Source: Candidatus Aalborgicola lynettensis (GTDB taxonomy: Bacteria; Pseudomonadota; Gammaproteobacteria; Burkholderiales; Burkholderiaceae_C). Taken from it: a stretch of 64,000 bases of DNA. Shown piece after piece: positions 9,127 to 18,045 of this stretch. Under the pieces are notes generated by a model. The model worked only from the letters and a program-made list of their open reading frames with translations. It had not been told where the DNA came from and did no database searches. The DNA lies in assembly GCA_016719405.1 (NCBI GenBank), contig JADJZE010000001.1, forward strand, positions 186,001 through 250,000. Direction: 5' to 3'. The position numbers and the translations under genes were made by a program. Within the stretch, counting starts at the first letter, position 1. Every line of letters starts with the position of its first letter.

Positions 9127-9170
9127 TGCATATTTAGTGCAAAAATTATGCAACCACTGCATATACAGTG
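9127..9170. promoter_or_regulatory. Candidate LysR-regulator sites between the sulfatase and its regulator
   Basis: Two near-identical 13-mers, tgcatatttagtg (9127-9139) and tgcatatacagtg (9158-9170), lie in the same orientation 31 bases apart, about three helical turns, in the 117-base divergent intergenic region. LysR-type regulators usually bind an activation and a recognition site in such positions, which is the basis for this call. The repeat is seen; binding is inferred. Confidence 0.45.
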
Positions 9171-9186
9171 ACGCGGAGTACCCCCA

Positions 9187-10101
9187 ATGGACCTCAAACG
9201 CCTTAAACACCTGGTGGCCCTGGCCGACACGCGCAACTTTGGCCGGGCGGCAACGCAATGCCATCTCACGCAGTCGGCGTTCAGCCGCAGCATTCAGGCT
9301 GCTGAAGAAGAACTGGGCCTGCAACTCTTTGACCGTGGCTCGTTGGAGGCCACGTGCACCGATGCCGGTAGCTTTGTCGTGGAGCGCGCACGCAAGCTCC
9401 TGTTTGAAAGCCGCTGCCTGGAGCGTGATGTCAGTTTGTACCGTGAACGCCTGATTGGTGACCTTGCCTTTGGCGTGGGGCCCTTTCCGGCCGCCACTGT
9501 GGTGCCGCCTTTGTTGATCGAAGTCCGCACGCGTTTTCCGGCGGTGAGTGTGCGCCTGGAGGTCAATAATGCCGACTTTCTGGCAACCCACTTGCGCGCG
9601 GAAGAGCTGGATTTTTACCTTGCCGACGTGCGCAACGTGGTGGCGGCACCCGACCTGCACATCGCCCGTGTGGCCAATTTGCCCGGCGGGTTTTATGTGC
9701 GGGCAGGTCACCCGCTGCTGGAACTGGAACGCGTCACCGGTGCGGCATTGTTGCCCTATGGGATCGCCAGTGTGCGTTTGCCCGAGGCTGTGCGTACTGG
9801 GCTGGCACCTCTGATGGGCCTGGAGGCCGGTAAACGTGTGCCGCTGGCCCTGGAGTGCGATGATTTAAGCCTGCTCAAGGCCTTGGCGCTGGGCAGCGAC
9901 ACGGTGATTGGCAGCACCGATGCCGGCACGGTGCTGGATGTGCAGGCCGGGCAATTGGTGCGGCTTGAGGTGGTTGACATTCCGCCCATGTTTTCCGACA
10001 TGGCCATCGTGTCGCTCAAGGGCAGGAGTTATTCCTTGCTGGCGCAGTTTGCGGTCGACTTTATCGTGCGCCAAGCCCGGGCGATTTCCATGCCCGGGTG
10101 A
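9187..10101 (+). CDS. LysR-family transcriptional regulator
   Basis: The 304-residue protein has a typical N-terminal winged helix-turn-helix (MDLKRLKHLVALAD, then AATQCHLTQSAFSRSIQAAE at about residues 20-39, and LGLQLFDR) followed by a periplasmic-binding-protein-like effector domain. It is transcribed divergently from the sulfatase, so it most likely controls that gene and itself, perhaps in response to a sulfate ester or its product. The start at 9187 is the only one that keeps the DNA-binding domain intact. Confidence 0.9.
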   Translation: MDLKRLKHLVALADTRNFGRAATQCHLTQSAFSRSIQAAEEELGLQLFDRGSLEATCTDAGSFVVERARKLLFESRCLERDVSLYRERLIGDLAFGVGPFPAATVVPPLLIEVRTRFPAVSVRLEVNNADFLATHLRAEELDFYLADVRNVVAAPDLHIARVANLPGGFYVRAGHPLLELERVTGAALLPYGIASVRLPEAVRTGLAPLMGLEAGKRVPLALECDDLSLLKALALGSDTVIGSTDAGTVLDVQAGQLVRLEVVDIPPMFSDMAIVSLKGRSYSLLAQFAVDFIVRQARAISMPG

Positions 10102-10143
10102 CGGTTGTCAGGTGCTGTGGTCAATGGGGTCGGGCGCGGCCTT

Positions 10144-10917
10144 TTATGGGGCGGCCTTCCAGTTGATTTCTTGCGCGGTTTTAGGGCCAATGATCGCTTG
10201 GCGCAGGCTATCCGGGGTTTCTGCATGGCTCTCTGTCAGGGGCGTGCGGCCACCCATGATCTCGGTAAAGCGTTGCGGCCAACGGGGCGATAAGTGGGGT
10301 TCCGCATAACCATCAGGGAACAAAGGCAGGTTGGTCGTTGGATCGTACTTGTCGGTTGCACCCAAGGTGTGTAGTAACTCGTGGGCGATGACCACGTTGT
10401 TTTGCTTGGCCAAGCTGGGTGTTGCAAACACGTTGACCCGACCCACCAAGCCTTTTTGTAAGGCGGTAGAGTGCGCCAATTGAGAATGCTGGGCGGGGTC
10501 AAAGTACAGCAAATAGAGTTTGACCTGGGTATTGCTTCCACGTGTTTCACCGTGGCGAAAAGCCCACCAGCGCATGTGAAGGCTCCACAGGATGATGTTG
10601 AGCATGCTGTGTGTCTGTGGCGTGGCCGGCGGAAGGGCGTTGATGGGTTGGCCGAGCCGAAGCTCTATAGATGCCTTGGTGTCCTGGCCATGGCGTACCG
10701 CTTGTTCTTGCATGAAGACTTCGATGGGCGCAAAGTCGTCCCGCGTCAGGCCGCGGAGGTACGCAGCCGTTGCGGGGCTTGCATCCGCGTTGATGGGGTA
10801 CACATTGACGGGCAGGGTGTACTTCCACTGCACCGCAGTATTTTGGCTGCGCCACGTTCCGGCAGCCACCCCAATCAAGGTCAGCAGCAGGATCGTGATG
10901 CGAATGAACTTGAACAT
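10144..10917 (-). CDS. Secreted or membrane-anchored protein with HExxH zinc-protease motif, function unknown
   Basis: The 257-residue product begins MFKFIRITILLLTLIGVAAG, a single N-terminal membrane anchor or signal peptide, so the bulk is probably periplasmic. The sequence VVIAHELLHTLGATDKYD carries an HExxH zinc-binding motif (His179-Glu180-His183) followed by GATDKYD, an arrangement seen in metzincin-like and other gluzincin peptidases; the third ligand is not certain. I do not recognise a named family. ATG at 10917 has aaggtg about 8 bases upstream and is preferred over the longer frame starting at 10938. It lies 71 bases after proQ on the same strand and may be cotranscribed. Confidence 0.7.
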   Translation of the reverse strand: MFKFIRITILLLTLIGVAAGTWRSQNTAVQWKYTLPVNVYPINADASPATAAYLRGLTRDDFAPIEVFMQEQAVRHGQDTKASIELRLGQPINALPPATPQTHSMLNIILWSLHMRWWAFRHGETRGSNTQVKLYLLYFDPAQHSQLAHSTALQKGLVGRVNVFATPSLAKQNNVVIAHELLHTLGATDKYDPTTNLPLFPDGYAEPHLSPRWPQRFTEIMGGRTPLTESHAETPDSLRQAIIGPKTAQEINWKAAP

Positions 10918-10988
10918 GCGAACGTCACCTTGCACCAAACGCGGGCCGTGTCGAATCCAGGGCCAGGTGTTGTGCTGGCGAAGGAGGT

Positions 10989-11717
10989 TCAGCCCGCCAG
11001 CGCGCGGGCCACGGCTTGCGGGTCCAGGCCATACATGGCGGCAAAAGCTTCTACCGTTTTCCCACTCGTGGAATAGGCGCGTTGTAGGGCTTCGGACTTG
11101 GCAGCCTGTGCCTGGGCATCCGCCAGGGCCTCGTCCAGCAGGGCGTTGGTTTCATCGTCGCGGCTGCGTACCAAATCGGCGTAATCGACCGCGCTCATGC
11201 CAGAGGCCAAAAACACCTGGGCAATGCGTTGGCGCAGCTTGGGTCGCAGGTCGTCTGGTGTGCGGGCCTGGCGGCGACGAAACACTTCAAGCAGGGCGTG
11301 GTGCACGTGCTCGGGGGCCATGGCCTCGACCGGCGTGCCTTGCAGGTCGTGGCGCTGCGCGCCGCTGGAAACGGCAACCAGGTAGCGTGTGGAGCGGGTG
11401 TGCAGCGACAGCGCGGCCTTGAGGTCTTCGCGTTCAAACGTGTCCGCATGGGCTTCCATCAGGTCCTGAAAAATGCCGCGTTTGAGGGGCAAAAACTGGG
11501 CGCCAAACAGGGCCGGGTACAGCGCGGCGAGTTGCTCCAGTACCGGCATCACGTCGGATTTGGGCGGGCGGGTTTTGCCTTTGTGCGCACCCTGGGGGAC
11601 TGCTTTGGTCGCCCCGCGCACATCCGATTCGGGCGCCTGGGAGGGTGTGGTGTCGCCGGGGTTGGCGCAGGTTCCGGCGGGGCCGGGAAGGGTGTCAGCG
11701 GCAGTGTTTTCGGTCAT
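10989..11717 (-). CDS. ProQ/FinO-domain RNA chaperone
   Basis: The 242-residue protein has a roughly 50-residue Pro/Thr-rich, probably disordered N-terminus, then a ProQ/FinO domain (PVLEQLAALYPALFG, LPLKRGIFQDLM, ALSLHTRSTRYL, then RRRQARTP) covering about residues 55-165, and an Ala/Glu-rich helical tail. ProQ-type proteins bind structured small RNAs and mRNA 3' ends and influence RNA stability and translation. The gene follows cobA by 33 bases on the same strand. Which RNAs it binds cannot be told from sequence. Confidence 0.88.
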   Translation of the reverse strand: MTENTAADTLPGPAGTCANPGDTTPSQAPESDVRGATKAVPQGAHKGKTRPPKSDVMPVLEQLAALYPALFGAQFLPLKRGIFQDLMEAHADTFEREDLKAALSLHTRSTRYLVAVSSGAQRHDLQGTPVEAMAPEHVHHALLEVFRRRQARTPDDLRPKLRQRIAQVFLASGMSAVDYADLVRSRDDETNALLDEALADAQAQAAKSEALQRAYSTSGKTVEAFAAMYGLDPQAVARALAG

Positions 11718-11750
11718 GGTGCGGGTGTGTCATCGGGGAAAAGCGCTACA

Positions 11751-12536
11751 TCATGCCATCCATTGCTGCGCCATCGGCACCGCAGCCACTCCCGCAATCA
11801 CATCGCCCACCACAATGATGCTGGGGCTGCCCAGGTTTTCACGCGTGATGGTGGCGGCCAGTCCGGACAGGGTGCAGGTGGCATGGCGCTGCTGGGGCAG
11901 GCTGACGTTCTGGACGATGGCCACCGGCGTACCGGCGGGAAGTCCGTGCAACAGTTCGGCCTGGATGTGCGCCGCGCCGGTCATGCCCATGTAGATCACC
12001 AGCGTGAGTTTGGCGTTGTGGGCGGTGGTGGCCAGTGCGCGCCAGTCGGGGCCGAGCGCGCCCGGCTTGGCGTGGCCGGTAATAAACACCACGCCCTGTG
12101 CGTGTTCGCGGTGGGTCAAGGGTACGTTCAGCGACGTCACCGCAGCCAGCCCGGCGGTGATGCCGTTGACCACCTGTACCCGCACACCGGCCGCTTGCAG
12201 GTGCGCCACCTCCTCGCCGCCCCGGCCAAACAAAAAGGGGTCGCCGCCTTTGAGGCGCACCACGTTTTCTCCCTCGGATACGGCGGTGAGCATGAGTTTT
12301 TCGATAAACGACTGCGGGGTGGACTTGCAGCCGCCACGCTTGCCCACGTGAATGACCCGCGCGGTGGGGGCCGCCAGGGCCACAATGGCCGGGTTGACGA
12401 GGTCGTCCACCAGCAGCACGGTAGCGGCCTGAATGGCTTTGAGCGCCTTGAGGGTTAACAGCTCGGGGTCGCCGGGTCCGGCGCCGACCAGGGTGACGCA
12501 GCCGCGCGCGCCGGGGTGGGATAGGTCATGGTTCAT
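11751..12536 (-). CDS. cobA: Uroporphyrinogen-III C-methyltransferase
   Basis: The 261-residue enzyme transfers two methyl groups from S-adenosylmethionine to uroporphyrinogen III, giving precorrin-2 for siroheme or cobalamin. The family signatures are present: VTLVGAGPGDPELLTLKA near the N-terminus, VVRLKGGDPFLFGRGGEE near residues 92-109, and a C-terminal SPSIIVVGDV. It is a stand-alone SUMT without the CysG oxidase/chelatase domain. No sulfite-reductase or cobalamin genes are adjacent in this window, so the pathway branch is open. Confidence 0.93.
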   Translation of the reverse strand: MNHDLSHPGARGCVTLVGAGPGDPELLTLKALKAIQAATVLLVDDLVNPAIVALAAPTARVIHVGKRGGCKSTPQSFIEKLMLTAVSEGENVVRLKGGDPFLFGRGGEEVAHLQAAGVRVQVVNGITAGLAAVTSLNVPLTHREHAQGVVFITGHAKPGALGPDWRALATTAHNAKLTLVIYMGMTGAAHIQAELLHGLPAGTPVAIVQNVSLPQQRHATCTLSGLAATITRENLGSPSIIVVGDVIAGVAAVPMAQQWMA

Positions 12537-12701
12537 GGTGCCGTCACTGAAAGCAAGATGTGGGCCAACTACTTAGCGAGCGGTGGCACATACCCACATG
12601 CGAACGCCCTGCACCACTGCGGCGGGACAAATTCCATGCGCAGCGGCAACAACGTACCCGGTGTGACTGTGCGGAAGATGCTGTGCCGTACACTTTGGCA
12701 T

Positions 12702-12728
12702 TGCGCGGCGGCGAGTGGGCGCCGCGCA
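12702..12728. other. Hairpin in the pssA leader
   Basis: The arms tgcgcggcg and cgccgcgca (9 bp) surround a 9-base loop about 40 bases before the pssA start. No T-run follows, so it is not a classical terminator. It may be a leader structure or an operator. Confidence 0.35.
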
Positions 12729-12769
12729 GGGCGTGAACCCAACGACCATTAGTTTGGCGAGGAGAATGT

Positions 12770-13585
12770 ATGCATGATGGATCAGATTCGGCAGCGGGTG
12801 ATTGCGAAACGGTGGTCGTGCGCAAGCGCCGCAAGGGTATCTACATATTGCCGAACTTGTTTACTTTGGCTGCCCTGTTTGGCGGTTTTTATGCCATTGT
12901 GATGGCGATTGATGGTCGCTTCGCGCAGGCTGCCGTAGGCGTGTTTTGTGCGATGGTGCTGGACAGTCTGGATGGGCGTGTGGCCCGCATGACCAATACG
13001 CAGAGCGCGTTTGGGGAACAAATGGACTCCCTGTCGGATATGGTTTCCTTTGGTGCGGCTCCGGCTTTGATCTCGTATGTGTGGGCGCTCAAAGACGTGG
13101 GTCGTTGGGGCTGGCTGGCTTCATTTGTCTATTGCGCGTGTGCCGCTTTGCGCTTGGCGCGCTTTAACGTGAATACCGCTGTGGTAGACAAGCGGTATTT
13201 TCAAGGACTGCCCTCACCAGCGGCTGCGGCTTTGGTGGCTGGCTTTATTTGGTTGTGCACCGATTTGGGCGTCAAGGGTGGAGACGTTGCGTGGCCCATG
13301 TTTTTTTTGGCCCTGTACGCTGGGCTGACCATGGTGACCAATGTCCCGTTCTATAGCTTTAAAGACATTGGATTTAAGAAAACAGTGCCGTTTGTGGTGA
13401 TTGTGATGATTGCATTGGGCATCGCGGTGATTGCAAGTGACCCCCCAACGGTCATGTTTGGCGTGTTTGTGCTGTATGGCTCCAGTGGTTATGTTATCTA
13501 TGCTTGGCGAAAGGCCAAGGGCGTGCAAACCAGCGTTATCAGCATGTCGACCGATGAGCCGGACGAACGTGGCCTGCACAAGTAG
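12770..13585 (+). CDS. pssA: CDP-diacylglycerol-serine O-phosphatidyltransferase
   Basis: The 271-residue membrane enzyme makes phosphatidylserine from CDP-diacylglycerol and serine, the first step to phosphatidylethanolamine. The CDP-alcohol phosphotransferase signature DGRVARMTNTQSAFGEQMDS (then LSD), at about residues 68-90, has the full DGxxAR...GxxxDxxxD pattern that binds CDP and metal. Six or more hydrophobic segments follow. A clear gaggag ribosome binding site precedes the ATG at 12770. leuA follows 50 bases later on the same strand, a linkage common in Burkholderiales near the ilv/leu genes. Confidence 0.93.
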   Translation: MHDGSDSAAGDCETVVVRKRRKGIYILPNLFTLAALFGGFYAIVMAIDGRFAQAAVGVFCAMVLDSLDGRVARMTNTQSAFGEQMDSLSDMVSFGAAPALISYVWALKDVGRWGWLASFVYCACAALRLARFNVNTAVVDKRYFQGLPSPAAAALVAGFIWLCTDLGVKGGDVAWPMFFLALYAGLTMVTNVPFYSFKDIGFKKTVPFVVIVMIALGIAVIASDPPTVMFGVFVLYGSSGYVIYAWRKAKGVQTSVISMSTDEPDERGLHK

Positions 13586-13635
13586 CGCGTGCATCGCTGG
13601 ATAGCCAACAACGATCGAATAACAGGAGTTTGGTA

Positions 13636-15174
13636 ATGGCGGACAAATTGATCATTTTTGACACCACCTTGCGTGACGGCGAGCAGTCACCGGGCGCATC
13701 CATGACCCGCGACGAAAAGTTGCGCATTGCGCGCCAGTTGGAGCGCCTGAAAGTGGATGTGATTGAGGCCGGATTTGCAGCCAGCTCCAACGGTGACTTT
13801 GAGGCGGTGCAACTGATTGCCAACCACATTAAAGACGCCACCATTTGTTCGTTGTCGCGCGCCAATGACCGTGATATTGCCCGTGCGGCTGAGGCACTCA
13901 AAGGTGCCAACCGTGCGCGTATCCATACGTTTATTGCCACGTCGGCATTGCATATGGAAAAAAAGTTGCGCATGACACCCGCACAAGTTTTGGAGCAAGC
14001 AAAGCAGTCGGTCCGTTTTGCACGCAATCTGGTGGCAGATATTGAATTCAGCCCCGAGGACGGTTACCGCAGCGATCCGGATTTTTTGTGCCAGGTCATC
14101 GAGGCAGTGATTGCCGAGGGTGCGACCACCATCAACGTTCCCGATACGGTGGGGTACGCCATCCCTGAGTTGTATGGCAACTTCATCAAAAATCTGCGTG
14201 AACGGATTCCCAACTCCGACAAGGCCATTTGGTCGGTTCATTGCCATAACGATTTGGGAATGGCGGTGGCCAACTCCCTGGCGGGGGTCAAAATTGGCGG
14301 CGCACGCCAGGTGGAGTGCACCATCAATGGCTTGGGCGAGCGTGCCGGCAATTGCAGCCTGGAAGAGGTTGTCATGGCCGTCAAAACACGCCGTGACTAC
14401 TTTGGGCTGGATGTGGGTGTTGACACGCGCCATATTCTGGCGGCCAGTCGCATGGTGAGCCAGACCACCGGGTTCGTGGTGCAGCCCAACAAGGCCGTGG
14501 TGGGTGCCAACGCATTTGCCCATGCATCAGGCATTCACCAGGACGGTGTACTCAAGGCACGGGATACTTATGAAATCATGCGCGCCGAGGATGTGGGCTG
14601 GAGCAACAACAAAATTGTGTTGGGCAAACTCAGTGGCCGCAATGCCTTCAAGCAGCGTTTGCTGGAGTTGGGCGTGCAACTCGAAAGCGAAGCCGACATC
14701 AACACGGCTTTTGCACGCTTTAAAGAACTCGCGGATCGCAAGAGCGAAATTTTTGACGAAGACATCCTGGCTTTGGTCAGCGATGAAAGCGTGACCCACG
14801 ATAAAGAGCAATACGCTTTCGTTTCCTTGTCGCAACACAGCGAAACCGGCGAGCGCCCGCATGCCAGCGTTGTATTCACGGCCGATGGCAAGGAAGTTGC
14901 CGGCAGTGCCGAAGGCAATGGGCCTGTCGATGCATCCCTGAAGGCCATTGAAAGCATTGTTAAGAGCGGTGCGGAGATGGTTTTGTATTCTGTCAATGCC
15001 ATCAGCGGCTCAACCGAAAGCCAGGGTGAGGTGACGGTGCGTTTGCAAAATAGTGGCCGGGTTGTGAACGGTGTGGGTGCCGACCCGGATATTGTGGTTG
15101 CCTCCGCCAAGGCCTACTTGAGCGCGTTGAATAAACTGCAAAGCAAATTAGAGCGTGTGGCCGCGCAGGGTTAG
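13636..15174 (+). CDS. leuA: 2-isopropylmalate synthase
   Basis: The 512-residue enzyme condenses acetyl-CoA with 2-oxoisovalerate in the first committed step of leucine synthesis. The catalytic barrel starts with FDTTLRDGEQSPGA (about residues 8-21), contains the metal-binding HCHNDLGMA and the conserved GLGERAGN, and ends in the C-terminal LeuA allosteric domain, where leucine feedback normally acts. A frame opening with TTG at 13630 is longer by two codons, but the ATG at 13636 sits 7 bases from aacaggag and is preferred. Full length for the family. Confidence 0.95.
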   Translation: MADKLIIFDTTLRDGEQSPGASMTRDEKLRIARQLERLKVDVIEAGFAASSNGDFEAVQLIANHIKDATICSLSRANDRDIARAAEALKGANRARIHTFIATSALHMEKKLRMTPAQVLEQAKQSVRFARNLVADIEFSPEDGYRSDPDFLCQVIEAVIAEGATTINVPDTVGYAIPELYGNFIKNLRERIPNSDKAIWSVHCHNDLGMAVANSLAGVKIGGARQVECTINGLGERAGNCSLEEVVMAVKTRRDYFGLDVGVDTRHILAASRMVSQTTGFVVQPNKAVVGANAFAHASGIHQDGVLKARDTYEIMRAEDVGWSNNKIVLGKLSGRNAFKQRLLELGVQLESEADINTAFARFKELADRKSEIFDEDILALVSDESVTHDKEQYAFVSLSQHSETGERPHASVVFTADGKEVAGSAEGNGPVDASLKAIESIVKSGAEMVLYSVNAISGSTESQGEVTVRLQNSGRVVNGVGADPDIVVASAKAYLSALNKLQSKLERVAAQG

Positions 15175-15322
15175 TAAGAACCCTGATTCATTAGCTATTT
15201 GTTGAGCTTTGCGCTGCAAGTAGTTGATATAACGGCGGATTTTTTGTATAAACTTCTAGCATCGGCGTCGCTTGGTAATTGCTTTCTGGTTTTCGGGCGC
15301 GCTGTTTTGTTGGGATGGCCTC

Positions 15323-16351
15323 ATGAATCTGTTTCTTATCCGTGCTGGCATCGTTGCGGTCTTCGCCGCGTTGGCGCTGGCGCCCGCCATGGCGGCTGGT
15401 AGCCATGTCTCCAAGAAGCAACGCGTGCACAAGCAAATCGTCGTTAAAGCGCGTCACGTTGCACACGCCAAACCCCGCGTGCGGGTGGCGCAAGTGCCGC
15501 GTGCACAGTCCTTTGGTCAGCTTGCCGGCCTGCATGGTGCCCGTGATGCATTGGATCTCAAGTCCAGTGTGGCTTTGGTTGTGGACCAGGACACCCAGGA
15601 GGTGCTTTTCCAAAAAAATGAATCGGCGGTGCTGCCGATTGCCTCTATCACCAAGCTAATGACCGGTTTGTTGATTAGCGAAGCCAAATTGCCCATGGAA
15701 GAGATGATCGCCATCACCCAGGACGACGTCGATACCGAGAAGGGCAGTTCTTCCCGTTTGCGCGTCGGCACCGAGTTGAGCCGTGGAGAGTTGTTGCATC
15801 TGGCCTTGATGTGCAGCGAAAACCGGGCCGCCCACGCACTGGGACGCAGCTATCCCGGTGGTCTGGCCCAATTTGTTGCCTTGATGAATGTGCGGGCCAA
15901 AACATTGGGTATGCAAGACACCCGTTATGTGGAACCTACCGGCTTGTCCAGCAAGAACCAATCCAGTGCGCGCGATTTGGCGACCCTGGTGAATTTTGCG
16001 CATGGGGACCCAACGCTGCGTGAACTGTCGACCTCCACCGGCTACCAGGTGGAAGTGGGGCGTAGAACACTGCAGTACAACAACACCAACCGCCTGGTTA
16101 AAAATCCGGCATGGGATATTGGTTTGCAGAAAACCGGCTATATCTCGGAAGCCGGTCAATGCCTGGTGATGCAGGCCAAAGTGGCGGGGCGCAAGCTGAT
16201 CATGGTTTTTCTGGATTCGGCCGGCAAGTTCAGTCGTTTGGGCGATGCTGAACGGGTCAGGAAGTGGGTTGAGTCAACGCCCGCCCAATCGCTTGGCAAA
16301 GCGTCACCGCTCGCCAGCATCGCGCCCACCGGGGATCTGTCGTCCAATTAG
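15323..16351 (+). CDS. D-alanyl-D-alanine endopeptidase (PBP7 / PbpG-like, S11 family)
   Basis: The 342-residue serine peptidase cleaves D-Ala-mDAP cross-links in peptidoglycan. A signal peptide (FAALALAPAMA) is followed by a basic, His/Lys-rich linker and then the penicillin-binding domain. The three active-site motifs are visible: SITK with the nucleophile at about Ser108, SEN at about 165 and KTG at about 269. The frame is open upstream to 15272, but the ATG at 15323 begins the signal peptide. The C-terminal domain of DacA-type carboxypeptidases is missing, which supports the PBP7 assignment. Confidence 0.88.
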   Translation: MNLFLIRAGIVAVFAALALAPAMAAGSHVSKKQRVHKQIVVKARHVAHAKPRVRVAQVPRAQSFGQLAGLHGARDALDLKSSVALVVDQDTQEVLFQKNESAVLPIASITKLMTGLLISEAKLPMEEMIAITQDDVDTEKGSSSRLRVGTELSRGELLHLALMCSENRAAHALGRSYPGGLAQFVALMNVRAKTLGMQDTRYVEPTGLSSKNQSSARDLATLVNFAHGDPTLRELSTSTGYQVEVGRRTLQYNNTNRLVKNPAWDIGLQKTGYISEAGQCLVMQAKVAGRKLIMVFLDSAGKFSRLGDAERVRKWVESTPAQSLGKASPLASIAPTGDLSSN

Positions 16352-16363
16352 TGGGAAGACTGC

Positions 16364-17152
16364 TCAGAGCGAACGCGAGGGTGTGTGTCCCAGTGATTCT
16401 GAGATGCGGTGCGCCGTTTCCTTGAGGCGCGGCAGCCAGTTGTCTTCCAGGCGGCCCGATGGGGCTGAGATGGAGAGGCCTGCGATCAGCCTGTTCTGGT
16501 CGTCATATACGCCCGCAGCCATGCAGCGCACACCGAGTTCCAGCTCTTCGTTGTCACTGGCATAACCCGACTGACGAACCCGCGAGAGTTCACGTTCCAG
16601 ATCGCGCAGCTGCGTAATGCTGTTTGGGGTGTGGCCTTGCAAGCCGGTTCGGGCTGCATACGCGCTGATACGCTGCGGGTCGTCTGCGGCCAAAAACAAC
16701 TTGCCTACCGACGTCAGATGCAAAGGTGCGCGCCCGCCAATGGCCCGCACCACCTGCATACCGGAGCGTTCGCTGTAGGCACGTTCCAGATAAATAATTT
16801 CATCGCCCTGGCGCACGCTCAAATTAACGGGTTGTTGCGTGAATTCATGCAATTCGCGCATCGGCGCCAAGGCCGCGTCACGGACGTTCAGGCGTCCTTT
16901 GACCAGGTTGCCCAGTTCCAGCAGGCGCATGCCCAAACGGTAGTGCCCCGCCTGTGGGCGATCCACAAATCGACCAACGGCCAGGTCGTTGAGAATGCGG
17001 TGTGCGGTAGACGGGTGCAGCCCCGCCTTTTCACTGATTTCTTTCAGCGCTACGGCTTCGTCACGACCCGCTAACACATCAATCAGCGTAAACATGCGCT
17101 CGATCACCTGAACCGATGGAACGCTGGGGATGTCGCTATCTCGTTTGGTCAT
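16364..17152 (-). CDS. IclR-family transcriptional regulator
   Basis: The product of about 262 residues has an N-terminal winged helix-turn-helix (VIERMFTLIDVLA, LKEISEKAGLHPSTAHRILN) and a C-terminal effector domain with the family-typical GGRAPLHLTSVGKLFLA and ELELGVRCMAAGVYD. IclR proteins usually control catabolism of small acids or aromatics; no such operon is next to this gene, so the target is unknown. The frame begins at 17197, but MTKRDSD at 17152 is the likelier start. It is convergent with the upstream endopeptidase gene, with only 12 bases between the two stops. Confidence 0.88.
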   Translation of the reverse strand: MTKRDSDIPSVPSVQVIERMFTLIDVLAGRDEAVALKEISEKAGLHPSTAHRILNDLAVGRFVDRPQAGHYRLGMRLLELGNLVKGRLNVRDAALAPMRELHEFTQQPVNLSVRQGDEIIYLERAYSERSGMQVVRAIGGRAPLHLTSVGKLFLAADDPQRISAYAARTGLQGHTPNSITQLRDLERELSRVRQSGYASDNEELELGVRCMAAGVYDDQNRLIAGLSISAPSGRLEDNWLPRLKETAHRISESLGHTPSRSL

Positions 17153-17278
17153 GTTGGCGAGGTTGGTGTGCCGTGTCGAATAGAACCGCAAGGCCAATCC
17201 GTCGCGGGTGCTGAATCAAGCCAGGATTGGACGATCTCGGTAAAAACGTACGGCGTTGGAAATGGGTGTGCCACCTGC

Positions 17279-18031
17279 TTATTGCGCATGGGCTGCAGTG
17301 TAGTCAACCCACTGACGGTCCATCAGAAGTTGCGTGGGGCTAAAGCGTGCCTTGTACTTCATTTTCTGGCTGTTTTCTATCCAGTAACCCAGGTACACAA
17401 ACGGCAGTCCCAAACGCCGTGCCTGTTCAATTTGCCACAGTACGTTGTAGGTGCCATAGCTGGCCTTGTCCTGCGGGTCGAAAAAGGTGTAGACCGCCGA
17501 CAAACCATCGTCCAGCACGTCCAGAATCGACACCATCTTCAGCGCCCCGGGCGTACCGTCTGGATGGGGCTGGCGGAACTCCACCAACCGGGAGTTGACC
17601 CGGCTTTGCAGTAAAAACTGGGTGTACTGGTCAATGCTGTCCTCATCCATGCCGCCGCCAGCATGGCGTTGGTGTTGGTAGCGCAGATACAGTGCGTAAT
17701 GTTCAGGAATAAAACCCAGTCGCAGCACCCGCACCACCAATGACTGGTGTTGCACCCAGGCCCGGCGCTGGCTGCGGTCCGGACGAAACCCATCGGCCAC
17801 CACGCGCAGTGGCTTGCAGGCCTGGCAACCGTCGCAATACGGACGGTAGGCAAACATGCCGCTGCGCCGGAATCCCTTGGTGACCAAGCCCGAATAGGTT
17901 GCGTTGTTGATCAGGTGGCTCGGTGTTGCCACCTGCGAGCGGGCTTGCCGCGCGGGCAGGTAACTGCAATCGTACGGCGCAGTGGTGTAGAACTGCAGTG
18001 TCTGCAGCGGAAGATCTTTGAGGTCTGTCAC
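17279..18031 (-). CDS. bpt: Aspartate/glutamate leucyltransferase (bacterial ATE/Bpt), N-degron pathway
   Basis: The 250-residue aminoacyl-tRNA-protein transferase adds leucine (or arginine in the Ate subclass) to N-terminal acidic residues, marking proteins for ClpS/ClpAP. The N-terminal Cys cluster is present: Cys22 in PYDCSYLP and CDGCQAC at Cys66, Cys69 and Cys72. The C-terminal transferase domain includes DGLSAVYTFFDP and YLGYWIENSQKMKYKARF. The start is GTG at 18031; the longer frame to 18226 runs into aat. It follows aat by 14 bases, so the two N-degron enzymes are cotranscribed, as in many proteobacteria. Confidence 0.92.
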   Translation of the reverse strand: MTDLKDLPLQTLQFYTTAPYDCSYLPARQARSQVATPSHLINNATYSGLVTKGFRRSGMFAYRPYCDGCQACKPLRVVADGFRPDRSQRRAWVQHQSLVVRVLRLGFIPEHYALYLRYQHQRHAGGGMDEDSIDQYTQFLLQSRVNSRLVEFRQPHPDGTPGALKMVSILDVLDDGLSAVYTFFDPQDKASYGTYNVLWQIEQARRLGLPFVYLGYWIENSQKMKYKARFSPTQLLMDRQWVDYTAAHAQ

Positions 18032-18045
18032 AAGGTGTTTGGCGA

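Noticed and set aside
9070..9711. N-terminal extension of the sulfatase frame up to 9711
   Set aside because: It overlaps the divergent LysR gene and lies upstream of a clear lipoprotein signal peptide at 9069.
15192..15230. Possible further copy of the dispersed repeat after leuA (gctatttgttgagctttgcgc)
   Set aside because: Similarity is too weak and short to separate from chance.
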